From the NCBI RefSeq assembly GCF_001905905.1, contig NZ_LIVT01000002.1:592596-656595 (forward strand): 64,000 nt of DNA, written 5' to 3'. The notes under the pieces are model-generated. The model ran no database searches, was not told where the DNA came from, and saw only the letters and a list, made by a program, of their open reading frames with translations. This DNA comes from Streptomyces sp. CB02366 (GTDB lineage Bacteria > Actinomycetota > Actinomycetes > Streptomycetales > Streptomycetaceae). This document shows, piece after piece, positions 40,410 to 48,951 of this stretch. Each line of letters begins with the position of its first letter. Positions within the stretch are counted from its first letter, which is position 1. The translations under genes and the position numbers were made by a program.

Positions 40410-40785
40410 GTTGTTACTCCCGTGTTCTTCTTGCCTGTGAGGCGTGAGATCGAAGCCGATGCTGCCAGGGCCCTCTGACAGTCCCCGGACCCGGGTCTGA
40501 TGTCAGACCCTCTCGCCCGATTACGCATCCTGCCCCCACCAGCGGCGGGAAAGCCAATCCGGAACCCTTCGTGGTCGATGAAAAGCGCCACGGTCTGCTC
40601 GTGGTGACGCTCCGTCGACGTGGCCGAGCGGTCCGCAGCGGATGCCGGGCCCCGCGGGGCCCGCTGCCCGCCCACCCTAAAGGGGCGTTTGGGGCGCCGC
40701 GACCCGCGACGCGCCGTATGGCGCGGGCGGGTGCGGGCCGGGGTACTTCGCGCGTACCCCCCGAAAGGGTGCCGAAACAGTGGGG
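40410..40785. other. Upstream region of hup and downstream region of the malic enzyme gene
   Basis: These 376 bp hold no supported gene. The side nearest hup contains the long 5' region with an 18-bp palindrome; the side nearest the malic enzyme stop is GC-rich with no clean terminator. The stretch 40505-40560 is AT-richer (gattacgcatcctg) and may hold the hup promoter. Confidence 0.5.
40493..40510. promoter_or_regulatory. 18-bp palindrome upstream of hup
   Basis: GGGTCTGA-TG-TCAGACCC is perfect with 8-bp arms and lies about 84-101 bp upstream of the hup start. It could be an operator or an mRNA leader stem. Confidence 0.5.
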
Positions 40786-42222
40786 TCAGACCCGCGTGGA
40801 GGGCGCGGTCGCGGTGGCCCCGGCGGCCTTCGCGGCGGCCCGGACGGCGTCGGCGACGGCGCCCGCGACCTTGTCGTTGAAGACCGAGGGGATGATGTAG
40901 TTCGCGTTGACCTCGTCCTCGGCGACCACGTCGGCGAGGGCGCCGGCCGCGGCGAGCATCATCTCCGTGTTGACGGTGCGGGACTGGGCGTCCAGCAGAC
41001 CGCGGAAGACGCCCGGGAAGACCAGTACGTTGTTGATCTGGTTGGGGAAGTCGGAGCGGCCGGTGGCGACGACCGCCGCCGTCCGGCGGGCGACCGCGGG
41101 ATCGACCTCGGGGTCGGGGTTCGCGAGCGCGAACACGATCGCGTCGTCCGCCATCGCGGCCACGTCGTCGCCGTTCAGGACGTTCGGGGCGGAGACGCCG
41201 ATGAAGACGTCGGCGCCGACCACGCCCTGCTTGAGGGTGCCGATGACGCCCTCCGGGTTGGTGTTGTCGGCGATCCAGCGCAGCGGCGAGTCGGGGTCGG
41301 CGGCGACCAGGTCCTCGCGCCCGGCGTGCACGACGCCGTGGATGTCGGCGACCACGGCGTGCTTGACGCCGGCGGCGAGCAGCAGCTTCAGGATGGCCGT
41401 GCCGGCCGCTCCCGCTCCGGACATGACGACCCGCACGTCCCCGATGTCCTTGCCCACCACGCGCAGGGCGTTGGTCAGGGCGGCCAGCACGACGATCGCG
41501 GTGCCGTGCTGGTCGTCGTGGAAGACGGGGATGTCGAGGGCCTCGCGCAGCCGCGCCTCGATCTCGAAGCAGCGCGGCGCGGAGATGTCCTCCAGGTTGA
41601 TGCCGGCGAAGCCGGGGGCGATCGCCTTGACGATGGCGACGATCTCGTCGGGGTCCTGGGTGTCCAGGCAGAGCGGCCAGGCGTCGATGCCGGCGAAGCG
41701 CTTGAAGAGGGCCGCCTTGCCCTCCATCACGGGCAGCGCGGCCTTCGGGCCGATGTTGCCGAGGCCGAGCACGGCGGAACCGTCCGTCACGACCGCGACG
41801 GAGTTGCGCTTGATGGTGAGGCGGCGCGCGTCCTCGGGGTTCTCCGCGATGGCCATGCAGACCCGGGCGACGCCGGGGGTGTAGATCATCGAGAGGTCGT
41901 CGCGGTTGCGGATGGGGTGCTTGGACGCCATCTCGATCTTGCCGCCGAGGTGCATGAGGAACGTACGGTCGGAGACCTTGCCCAGCACGACGCCGTCGAT
42001 GTCGCGCAGGCCCTCGACGATCTCGTCCGCGTGCGAGGTGGAGGAGGCGGCGATGGTGACGTCGATCCGCAGCTTCTCATGGCCGGACGCGGTCACGTCG
42101 AGGCCGGTGACCGAGCCCCCGGACGACTCCACGGCCGTGGTGAGCTGGGAGACCGCGGTGCCGCTCGCGGGCACCTCCAGCCTGACCGTCATCGAGTACG
42201 AGACGCTGGGCGCCGTTGCCAT
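40786..42222 (-). CDS. Malate oxidoreductase (malic enzyme) with N-terminal ACT domain
   Basis: This 478-residue enzyme oxidatively decarboxylates malate to pyruvate. I chose the ATG MATAPSVSYSMTVRLEVP because GAAGGA lies seven bases upstream. The N-terminal 85 residues are ACT-like (TVRLEVPASGTAVSQLTTAV), giving amino-acid-type regulation. The malic domain carries MIYTPGVARVCMAIAENP, RNSVAVVTDGSAVLGLGNIG and GINLEDISAPRCFEIEARL, with metal-binding DIPVFHDDQHGTAIV. The NAD(P)-binding domain has VVMSGAGAAGTAILKLLLAA and FALANPDPEVDP. The coenzyme (NAD or NADP) cannot be decided by eye. It stands alone. Confidence 0.92.
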   Translation of the reverse strand: MATAPSVSYSMTVRLEVPASGTAVSQLTTAVESSGGSVTGLDVTASGHEKLRIDVTIAASSTSHADEIVEGLRDIDGVVLGKVSDRTFLMHLGGKIEMASKHPIRNRDDLSMIYTPGVARVCMAIAENPEDARRLTIKRNSVAVVTDGSAVLGLGNIGPKAALPVMEGKAALFKRFAGIDAWPLCLDTQDPDEIVAIVKAIAPGFAGINLEDISAPRCFEIEARLREALDIPVFHDDQHGTAIVVLAALTNALRVVGKDIGDVRVVMSGAGAAGTAILKLLLAAGVKHAVVADIHGVVHAGREDLVAADPDSPLRWIADNTNPEGVIGTLKQGVVGADVFIGVSAPNVLNGDDVAAMADDAIVFALANPDPEVDPAVARRTAAVVATGRSDFPNQINNVLVFPGVFRGLLDAQSRTVNTEMMLAAAGALADVVAEDEVNANYIIPSVFNDKVAGAVADAVRAAAKAAGATATAPSTRV

Positions 42223-42679
42223 GGCCGAGTCCTTCGCTTTCCTGAGCTTCATTGCCGCACATACGGAACCCGCGCTCCGGATGTGCTTCCCGATCGTCGC
42301 ACCTACCGGCCGGTAGCCGGTAATGACTGCCGCCTTTCGGAAAGTAGTTTCCACCATACGAGAAGTCACCCGTTCAGCGGAACCCCCGAGAGGCAGGGAA
42401 GGCGGCGGACGGGACCGGAAAGAGGACAGACCCGCGTCACCTGGGGGTGACGCGGGTCTGTCCTCGTTCGGTTCTTCTTCGTTGGGGTGGCACCGGCCCG
42501 CCATGCTCGCCTCGCGGCAAGTGGTCGCTCGAAGCGACGAAGGTTGGGCCCGGGGGCTTGGATCGAGCCGGTGCCAGTACCACGGTAACAAAGACCCCGG
42601 AAAAGTGATTCCCGTGCGACGGGTTGACGTACGAAATCCGCTCGGGCCACCGGGCGCCACCGCGTCCGGCGGCCCGCGG
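42223..42679. other. Spacer between the HelD-like gene and the malic enzyme gene
   Basis: This is 457 bp with no supported gene. It contains the strong HelD-gene terminator and, closer to the malic enzyme, the leader of that gene. The stretch 42300-42360 is AT-richer (ccggtaatgactgccgcc, ggaaagtagtttcc) and is the likely promoter zone. Confidence 0.5.
42423..42464 (-). terminator. Terminator of the HelD-like gene
   Basis: AGGACAGACCCGCGTCAC pairs perfectly with GTGACGCGGGTCTGTCCT over a 6-nt loop (18-bp stem). It is about 215 bp past the stop codon. Confidence 0.8.
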
Positions 42680-45067
42680 TCAGTCCCGCAGCAGGTCCGG
42701 AACCCCGTTCCCGTCCGGCAGGTCCCGCTCCCCCGAGACCACCGTGAGCTGCTGCGTCGCCCGGGTCAGCGCCACGTACAGCACCCGCAGGCCGGCCGGT
42801 GACTCGTCCGCGATCTCCGCGGGCGAGACCACCACCGTGGCGTCGTACTCCAGGCCCTTCGCCTCCAGGCTGCCCAGCGCCACCACCCGCTCCCCCAGCT
42901 CCGCGAGCCAGCCGCGGGCCTGGGACCGCCGGTTCATCGCGACGACCACGCCGACCGTGCCGTCCACCTCCGCGAGCAGCCGGGCCGCCTCCGCGCGGAC
43001 GGTGGCGGCCAGGTCCCCGTCGCGTACCGGCTCGAAGCGCGGCACCACCCCGGTCGAGCGCACCGCCGCCGGGGACTCCATGCCGGGCATGGCCAGCGCC
43101 AGCACCTTCGCGGCCAGCTCCGCGATCTCCGCCGGGTTGCGGTAGTTGACGGTCAGCGTGAAGCGGCGGCGCGGCCGGGAGCCCAGCGCCTCGTCCCGGG
43201 CGGCGGCGGCCTCGTCGGGGTCGGACCAGGAGGACTGGGCCGGGTCGCCGACGACCGTCCAGGTGGCGTGCCGCCCCCGGCGGCCGACCATGCGCCACTG
43301 CATCGGCGTGAGGTCCTGCGCCTCGTCGACGATGACGTGGGCGTACTCGGTGCGCTCCGCCGCCAGCCGCTCGGCCCGCTCCCACTGGGTCTCCTCGCGC
43401 TGCGGCATCAGCTCCTCCAGACCGGTGAGCTGGTCCAGCGGATCGGCCTCGCGCTTGCGCCGGGGCCGGGCCGGGGTGCCCAGCAGCGCCTGGAGCTCGT
43501 CCAGGAGCGCCACGTCGTGGACGGAGAGCGGGCCCTCGCCCGCCGCGTCGAGCCGCTTCAGCGACCGGGCCAGGCGGCGCACCTCGCCCTGGTTGAGGAC
43601 CCGGCGGGCCCAGCGGGCCAGCCGCCTCTCGTCGGCCATCGCGGCCAGCACCCGGCGCGGCGTCAGCTCGGGCCACCAGGCGTCCAGGAACTCCAGGAAC
43701 GGGGTCTCGGTGGATACGTCCTCGTCGAACGAGGACCGCAGCTCGGCGGTCAGTTCGGGATCGGTGTACCGGCCGCGTCCGGACGACTTGTTCCACAGGG
43801 CGTCCAGCAGCAGTTTGCGGGCACGCGGGCGCAGCAGGTTGACCGGGGCGGTGCCGCCCAGCACGTTGTCGCGGATGCGCCGCAGCTCGTCGGCCTCCAG
43901 CTCGATCCGGGTCCCGAAGGCGACCACGCGCAGCCGGTCCGGGGTCGCGGCCCCGGTGGCCGGGACGTCCTCGGGCTCCTCGCCGAAGGCGAGCTGACCC
44001 GTCTCCCGGCGGGGCGCGGCGGGCCGGCCCTGCTCCAGCGCGCCCCGGGCCGCCTTGCGCAGCACGGGGAGCATCCGGGAGGAGCCCTTGACCCGGGCCA
44101 CGGCCGGTTCGTCGTAGGCGGTGGCGCCCTCAAGGCCCGCCGCGTCGTCGGAGAGCGAGCCGATCGCGCGGATCGCGACCTGGCCCTCCTCGCCGAGCGA
44201 GGGCAGCACCCCTTCGGTGTACGCGACCAGGAGCGGGGTCGGCGAGACGATGAGGATGCCGCCCGCGTACCGCCGCCGGTCCTGGTAGAGCAGGTACGCC
44301 GCCCGGTGCAGGGCGACCGCGGTCTTTCCGGTGCCGGGGCCGCCGGTGACCTCGGTGACGGAGGCGGCGGGGGCCCGGATGACCAGGTCCTGTTCGGCCT
44401 GGATGGAGGAGACGATGTCCCGCATGGTGTGGCTGCGGGCCTGGCCGAGCGCCGCCATCAGCGCGCCGTCCCCGATGACGGGCAGCTTCTCGCCGCCCAG
44501 GGACGCCGTCAGCTCCGGGCGCATCAGGTCGTCCTCGACCCCGAGCACCCGGCGCCCCTTGGAGCGGATGACCCGGCGGCGCACGACCCGGCCCGGGTCC
44601 TTCGGGGTGGAGCGGTAGAACGGGGCGGCGGCCGGGGCCCTCCAGTCGATCACCAGCGGCGCGTAGTCGGAGTCCAGGACCCCGATCCGGCCGATGTGGA
44701 GCGTCTCGGCGATGTCGGCGGTGGCGTCGTCGCGTACGGCGTCGTCGGCCGGCTCGACGGAGGTGTACGCGCCGTCCGGGCCGCGCTCCCCGTCCTTGCC
44801 GAGCAGCAGGTCGATCCGCCCGAACAGGAAGTCCTCGAACTCGCTGTTCAGCCGGTTGAGGTGGATTCCCGCCCGGAACACCTGGGCGTCCCTCTCCGCG
44901 AGCGCGCCGGGGGTACCGACCTGGCCGCGTTGGACGGCGTCCTTCATGAGGAATTCCGCCTCGTCGATCTTCTCTTCGAGACGGTGGTAAACACGGTCGA
45001 GATGTTCCTGTTCGACACCGATTTCCCGGTCCCGCAGCGATTCGACAGCGGCATCCTGCGCGGCCAC
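42680..45067 (-). CDS. HelD-like UvrD/Rep-family helicase
   Basis: This is a 795-residue superfamily 1 ATPase of the HelD type. The N-terminus (REIGVEQEHLDRVYHRLEEK) is the long helical arm that enters the RNA polymerase channel. Walker A is EVTGGPGTGKTAVALHR. The second RecA part has HVIVDEAQDLTPMQWRM, TVVGDPAQSSWSDPDEAA, TLTVNYRNPAEIAEL and YVALTRATQQLTVV. HelD proteins recycle RNA polymerase, and one relative (HelR) protects it from rifamycins. I placed the start at GTG (AAQDAAVESLRDRE) with AAAGGGG five bases upstream; a GTG six codons earlier is also open. No rifamycin-associated inverted repeat is seen upstream. Confidence 0.9.
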   Translation of the reverse strand: MAAQDAAVESLRDREIGVEQEHLDRVYHRLEEKIDEAEFLMKDAVQRGQVGTPGALAERDAQVFRAGIHLNRLNSEFEDFLFGRIDLLLGKDGERGPDGAYTSVEPADDAVRDDATADIAETLHIGRIGVLDSDYAPLVIDWRAPAAAPFYRSTPKDPGRVVRRRVIRSKGRRVLGVEDDLMRPELTASLGGEKLPVIGDGALMAALGQARSHTMRDIVSSIQAEQDLVIRAPAASVTEVTGGPGTGKTAVALHRAAYLLYQDRRRYAGGILIVSPTPLLVAYTEGVLPSLGEEGQVAIRAIGSLSDDAAGLEGATAYDEPAVARVKGSSRMLPVLRKAARGALEQGRPAAPRRETGQLAFGEEPEDVPATGAATPDRLRVVAFGTRIELEADELRRIRDNVLGGTAPVNLLRPRARKLLLDALWNKSSGRGRYTDPELTAELRSSFDEDVSTETPFLEFLDAWWPELTPRRVLAAMADERRLARWARRVLNQGEVRRLARSLKRLDAAGEGPLSVHDVALLDELQALLGTPARPRRKREADPLDQLTGLEELMPQREETQWERAERLAAERTEYAHVIVDEAQDLTPMQWRMVGRRGRHATWTVVGDPAQSSWSDPDEAAAARDEALGSRPRRRFTLTVNYRNPAEIAELAAKVLALAMPGMESPAAVRSTGVVPRFEPVRDGDLAATVRAEAARLLAEVDGTVGVVVAMNRRSQARGWLAELGERVVALGSLEAKGLEYDATVVVSPAEIADESPAGLRVLYVALTRATQQLTVVSGERDLPDGNGVPDLLRD

Positions 45068-45218
45068 CGAGGCCCCTTTCTTCACGGCACTGGGCAGCCG
45101 TCAACCCTATGCGAAGGGGGGCCCGAGCGCACCTGCCGACCAGGAGCCGGGACCGCGCGCCGCCCGGGCCGCCGCCTCGGCCGCCGCATACGGGGCGGGC
45201 GGGCGGCGGGCGGCCGGT

Positions 45219-45956
45219 TCATCCGACGCCGGGCAGGCCCTCCTCTCCCGGTCCGGCGGCGCCGGGCGTTCCCGGAGCCCCGGCGGGCCCCTGGGGCCCG
45301 CCGGAGCCATCCGCCGCGCCGCCGGAACCCTCCGACCCGGCGGCTCCCGGGCCCTCGCCGCCGGGCGCGCCCAGGCTCCTGCGGCGGTGGCGGGCGACCC
45401 GCGCGCGGTTGCCGCAGACCTCGCCGGAGCACCAGCGCCGCCGTCCGCCGCGCGAGGTGTCCAGGTAGAGCCGGTGGCACGCCTCGCCCTGGCAGCGGCG
45501 CAGGGACGCCCGCGCGACCGGGTCGGTGAGCAGGTCCACCGCGTCCCGGGCGACGGCGGCCAGGAGGCCCGCGCAGTCCGGCGGGGCGTTCAGGGCCCGT
45601 ACGAGAACCCCGTCCGCGCCGCGTACCGCACGGGGGCCCGGAGGAGCCCCGGAGGCCAGGGCGTTGACCCGCTCCAGTGCGCCTCCGGCCTCGGGCCCAC
45701 CAAGCTGAGCGGCCATCAGGCGGCTGACGTCACCGCGCAGTTCGTGGAAACGTTCCACCCAGGCGGCGTCCACCGCCGTCAGCGCGGTGCCGGGTGGGAC
45801 GAGCCGGACCCCGGTCAGCCACCGCTCCAACCGGGCGGGGCCGCCGAGCCGTTCCCCGGCCCCCGGCGCTCCGTCCGTACGCCCCGTGGCCAGCAGGTCG
45901 AGGCAGATTCGACCCGCCTCGAAGCGCCCCGCCCCCGTGCCCCTGCCCATAGCCAT
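45219..45956 (-). CDS. CGNR zinc-finger / ABATE-domain regulator
   Basis: This 245-residue protein begins MAMGRGTGAGRFEAGRICLD. The ABATE-like region (RICLDLLATGRTDGAPGAGE; AWVERFHELRGDVSRLMAAQ) fills the first 160 residues. The CGNR zinc finger is clear: CQGEACHRLYLDTSRGGRRR followed by WCSGEVCGNRARVARHRRR. These residues make a Cys4-type finger with a DNA-binding look. The Gly/Ala/Pro-rich C-terminal tail is unusual in length. The family is thought to regulate stress genes. It lies upstream of the HelD-like gene by 150 bp and divergent from a GNAT gene. Confidence 0.88.
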   Translation of the reverse strand: MAMGRGTGAGRFEAGRICLDLLATGRTDGAPGAGERLGGPARLERWLTGVRLVPPGTALTAVDAAWVERFHELRGDVSRLMAAQLGGPEAGGALERVNALASGAPPGPRAVRGADGVLVRALNAPPDCAGLLAAVARDAVDLLTDPVARASLRRCQGEACHRLYLDTSRGGRRRWCSGEVCGNRARVARHRRRSLGAPGGEGPGAAGSEGSGGAADGSGGPQGPAGAPGTPGAAGPGEEGLPGVG

Positions 45957-46093
45957 ACCCCTGTCACCGCCTCGGTCGCCGGTGGAACGGCCACCCCCAG
46001 AGTGGACCCGCCGGGGCCCGGCCGGAACCCCCGCCGCCGCCCCGGACCCGCCCCCGTACCGTGGCGGTCATGGATCACGAGGGGGAGGCGCCC

Positions 46094-46738
46094 GTGGACG
46101 AGGTCGACGGGGACACGGTGCTCGACGCCGGCGGACTGCTGCTGCGCCGGTGGCGCCCGGAGGACCTGCCCGCCCTGCTGCGGGCCTACGACGATCCGGC
46201 GATGCGGCGGTGGCTGGCCGTCCAGGTCTCCGGACCGGACGGGGCGGCGGCCTGGCTGGAGGCGCAGCGTACGGGGTGGGCGACGGGGGTCCGCTACGGC
46301 TTCGCCGTGACGGAAGCCGGGCGGGTGGACGGACGGGGCGGCGGGCCGGGCGGTGAACTGCTCGGCAACGTCGCGCTGAAGCGGCCGGACCCGCTCGACG
46401 GCACGGCACAGGTGGGGTATTGGACGACCGCTCCGGCACGGGGCCGAGGCGTGGCGTCACGGGCGCTGGCGGCGCTGACCGACTGGGCGTTCACACGATT
46501 CGCCGCATCGGGCCTGACGCGGCTGGAGTTGCTGCACCAGGTGGACAACGGGGCCTCCTGCCGGGTGGCGGAGAAGGGCGGGTACGCGTTGGCACGCGTG
46601 ATCCCGCCGCTGCCGCCCGACTATCCGCTGGAGGGCCATGTGCACGCGCGCCGGGCCCCGGCGGCGGCGCTCAGCCGGTCGGCGGGTCGTCGTGCAGCAG
46701 CCGCTGGAACAGATGGTGGTCGCGCCACCGGCCGTTGA
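46094..46738 (+). CDS. GNAT-family N-acetyltransferase (RimJ-like)
   Basis: This 214-residue protein starts at GTG (DEVDGDTVLDAGGLLLRRWR) with GGGGGAGG five bases upstream. In-frame starts 11 and 8 codons earlier lack that site. GNAT motifs are LLRAYDDPAMRRWLAVQ, QVGYWTTAPARGRGVASRAL (acetyl-CoA loop) and LTRLELLHQVDNGASCRVAEK with GYALARVIPP. The C-terminal 30 residues are an Ala/Arg-rich tail. Its 3' end overlaps the oppositely oriented GNAT gene by 68 bp, a tail-to-tail overlap. The substrate is unknown. Confidence 0.85.
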   Translation: MDEVDGDTVLDAGGLLLRRWRPEDLPALLRAYDDPAMRRWLAVQVSGPDGAAAWLEAQRTGWATGVRYGFAVTEAGRVDGRGGGPGGELLGNVALKRPDPLDGTAQVGYWTTAPARGRGVASRALAALTDWAFTRFAASGLTRLELLHQVDNGASCRVAEKGGYALARVIPPLPPDYPLEGHVHARRAPAAALSRSAGRRAAAAGTDGGRATGR

Positions 46739-47234
46739 TGTGCAGATAGCCCGGCGCGGTGCCGGTCCGCTCGAACCCGGCCTTGGCGAGCACGCGTTGG
46801 GACGCCGCGTTGTCGGTGACGGTCGCCGCCTCGACGCGGTGCAGGCCCAGCAGGTCGCGGGCCGCGTCGCACACCGCGCCGACGGCGGCGGTGGCCAGGC
46901 CGCGTCCGGCGTGGTCGGCGTCGACCCAGTAGCCGAGCCGGCCGTTGCGGAAGGGGCCCCGCTCGATGGCGGAGAGCGTGAACGCGCCGATCACCCGCTC
47001 CCCGGCGTCGGCCAGTACCCAGGGCATGGCCCGTCCGGCGTCCCGGTCGGCCAGCAGCGCGGTGAGCCGGGCGGCCTGGCCCTCGACGGAGTAGAAGGAC
47101 TCGGGGCGTACCGGCTCCCAGCGGCGCATGGAGGCGCGGTTACGGGTGAGGGCCGCGGCGAAGGAGGGCGCGTCGGCGGGTTCGGCGGGCCGGAAGGTCA
47201 CGTCGGGGGCGAGGAGGCGGCTGTGATCGTTCAT
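46671..47234 (-). CDS. GNAT-family N-acetyltransferase (RimJ/RimL-like)
   Basis: This 187-residue protein, MNDHSRLLAPDVTFRPAEPA, has the GNAT pattern LGYWVDADHAGRGLATAAVG, the acetyl-CoA binding loop. HRVEAATVTDNAASQRVLAK and AGFERTGTAPGYLHINGRWR follow and match ribosomal-protein alanine acetyltransferase relatives. It ends in RDHHLFQRLLHDDPPTG. Its 3' end overlaps the 3' end of the forward GNAT gene by 68 bp. It is a soluble enzyme; the acceptor could be a ribosomal protein or a small molecule. Confidence 0.87.
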   Translation of the reverse strand: MNDHSRLLAPDVTFRPAEPADAPSFAAALTRNRASMRRWEPVRPESFYSVEGQAARLTALLADRDAGRAMPWVLADAGERVIGAFTLSAIERGPFRNGRLGYWVDADHAGRGLATAAVGAVCDAARDLLGLHRVEAATVTDNAASQRVLAKAGFERTGTAPGYLHINGRWRDHHLFQRLLHDDPPTG

Positions 47235-47561
47235 CCGCTCACGCTAAGGGCTGCCGGACGCCGCCCACCGGACCGGGGCACGGGCCGCCGCCCGGGTACG
47301 GCCCCGCCCCGACCGCCGCACCGCGAAGCTCCCCGGACGGGGCGAGCAACGACCACCCGCCTCCTGCGCCGCTACGCCCCTTCCGCCTCCAGGCCCCCGA
47401 CCGGGCGCGCCCTGTTCGATCAAACCGCCCTCGTGATCGACAGGAAGACGCTTCTCAAGCCACTGGGGACGGTTTGAGGCGGTGCGTTCTGCCGGGTGGA
47501 TTCTGTTTCCTGTTCGGTTCGTTGACCCAGACCTGTTGTCGGAGCGCCCGTCTTCGCCGGA
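47235..47561. other. Spacer, no gene recognised
   Basis: This 327-bp stretch contains no gene. The region 47465-47560 is distinctly less GC-rich than its surroundings (ggattctgtttcctgttcgg) and holds a direct repeat of gccggatca near its end. It may be a remnant of acquired DNA or the junction of a deletion. Confidence 0.45.
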
Positions 47562-48398
47562 TCAGGCCGGATCATCTGGCCGTGGTCGTTTCGCAGCCGC
47601 CTGTTCGCGCATCATGGCGGCGAGGGCCAGGAAGACCGAAAGATTCTGGACCATCTCTACGGGGAGCCTGACCCACGGCTTTTTGTCGCCGTGCCGATTG
47701 ATCTCCAGCCAGCCTTGTTCCACCGTGACCTGGTCGACCTCGCGCCAGTCGAGCCGGTGGTCGAGGTACCCGACACCGGCGGGACCGAGGTGGGCCCCGA
47801 AGAAGTCGACCCGTTCGCCCGCCCTCAGCCGGCCCCTGTCCTGCGGCAGCCGTACGCGCGTGAATGCCTTGTCCAGCTCATCGATGAACCGTGCGGCCCC
47901 TTTGTACGCGTCGGTCACCGTGATCTCGGCGCCCTCATGGGGACGCACCCAAAATTCGTGTGCGGTGGCGCTGATGATCCCGTTCGTGACTTTGGTGCTG
48001 CGCCGCCGGATGCCGTCGATCTCGTCCCAGGGGTACGCCTCCGGCGCCTGCCCGGCGATCTGCCGGACGATGCCGTGCTGGTAGTGGCCCACCCAGACCT
48101 GCGCCTGCCGTCTCGTGAGCGCGAGGAAGAGGAAATACCCGGCTGCGGCGACCATGGCGGTCCCCAGGACGAGTAGCGGCAGCCCGTAGTACCAGGCGCC
48201 ATGGCTCCGCTGGCCCTCCACGGCGGCCGAAATCCCCAGCCAGAGCACCGGCAGCCCGACCAGCGTCGGCAGCAGTACCACGAGCCACGGAAAGCGCTTG
48301 GGCTCGGTCCACACCAGCCCCTGGCGTGACCCGAGTTCGAAATCCTGCGCGACTCTGCGCATGGCGGGCGGAACAGGAGTGGCGCCACGATCCGACAC
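47562..48398 (-). CDS. Membrane protein, DUF6585-like
   Basis: This is a 278-residue protein. Two adjacent membrane helices lie at about residues 35-57 (FPWLVVLLPTLVGLPVLWLG) and 70-95 (YYGLPLLVLGTAMVAAAGYF). A large cytoplasmic part contains QVWVGHYQHGIVRQIAGQAP, YPWDEIDGIRRRSTKVTNGI and GYLDHRLDWREVDQVTVEQG. The pattern of a helical hairpin plus beta-rich domain fits DUF6585-type actinobacterial proteins, from memory. I chose a GTG start (SDRGATPVPPAMRRV) after a GGGGGG run; an ATG 11 codons earlier is possible. Codon bias is weaker than in its neighbours, in keeping with acquisition. Confidence 0.62.
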   Translation of the reverse strand: MSDRGATPVPPAMRRVAQDFELGSRQGLVWTEPKRFPWLVVLLPTLVGLPVLWLGISAAVEGQRSHGAWYYGLPLLVLGTAMVAAAGYFLFLALTRRQAQVWVGHYQHGIVRQIAGQAPEAYPWDEIDGIRRRSTKVTNGIISATAHEFWVRPHEGAEITVTDAYKGAARFIDELDKAFTRVRLPQDRGRLRAGERVDFFGAHLGPAGVGYLDHRLDWREVDQVTVEQGWLEINRHGDKKPWVRLPVEMVQNLSVFLALAAMMREQAAAKRPRPDDPA

Positions 48399-48530
48399 AA
48401 GCCCCCCCAAGGCCAGACAGCTGGGGGCCATTGTCGGGGAGAGGAGCCCGTACGGGAAGCCCTGTCATTCGGCCACCCCCGTGCGGGTTCCGGCCTACTG
48501 CCGACCGGGGTTCCGGGAACCCGCGCGCCT

Positions 48531-48788
48531 TCACCCGTTCCGAAGAGGAAGCTCGTCATCCCGCATCAGCTGCGGCGGGCAGTCCCTCGGCCGGTCGCTC
48601 CGGCCATGACCGCGGAGATCAAGGGCGTGGACCCGCCGGCTGCGAGCGAGGACGGGTGCCACGACGTCCCAGTCCGCAGCGTCCTCACCCCGTGCATGCG
48701 ACAGGACGAGCGGCGGAGCTTCCGGCGGCTCCGAGGCCCGATGGGCGAGCCGGATCCCCTCCGCGTCGACCGCGTGAAGATCGACCAT
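48531..48788 (-). pseudogene. Truncated alpha/beta hydrolase fold protein
   Basis: This is an 85-residue remnant starting MVDLHAVDAEGIRLAHRASE with GAGGT seven bases upstream. It retains the first strand-loop (PPLVLSHARGEDAADWDVVA) and VHALDLRGHGRSDRP, typical of the N-terminal third of an alpha/beta hydrolase. It then passes into QLMRDDELPLRNG and stops. The nucleophile elbow (GxSxG), acid and His are absent, and no continuation is found downstream in any frame. The break point abuts the DUF6585-like gene. It is probably inactive. Confidence 0.75.
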
Positions 48789-48951
48789 GCCCGAAACCTC
48801 GCTGGGAACAACCGTCACGCACGCGGCGTTCGACCACGGCCGAACCGGCCACCACTCCTAACGGGCTCGTGCATGGTGGCATGGTGGCAACCAGCCTGCC
48901 TTTGCGACACCTGCCGTGCCTCGGCTCGACCGGGCACGGGGAGGCGGGAGG

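Noticed and set aside
45086..45218. Rifamycin-associated element upstream of the HelD-like gene
   Set aside because: I looked for a CTTG...CAAG-type inverted repeat in the upstream 150 bp and found none, so the HelR (rifamycin resistance) role is not claimed.
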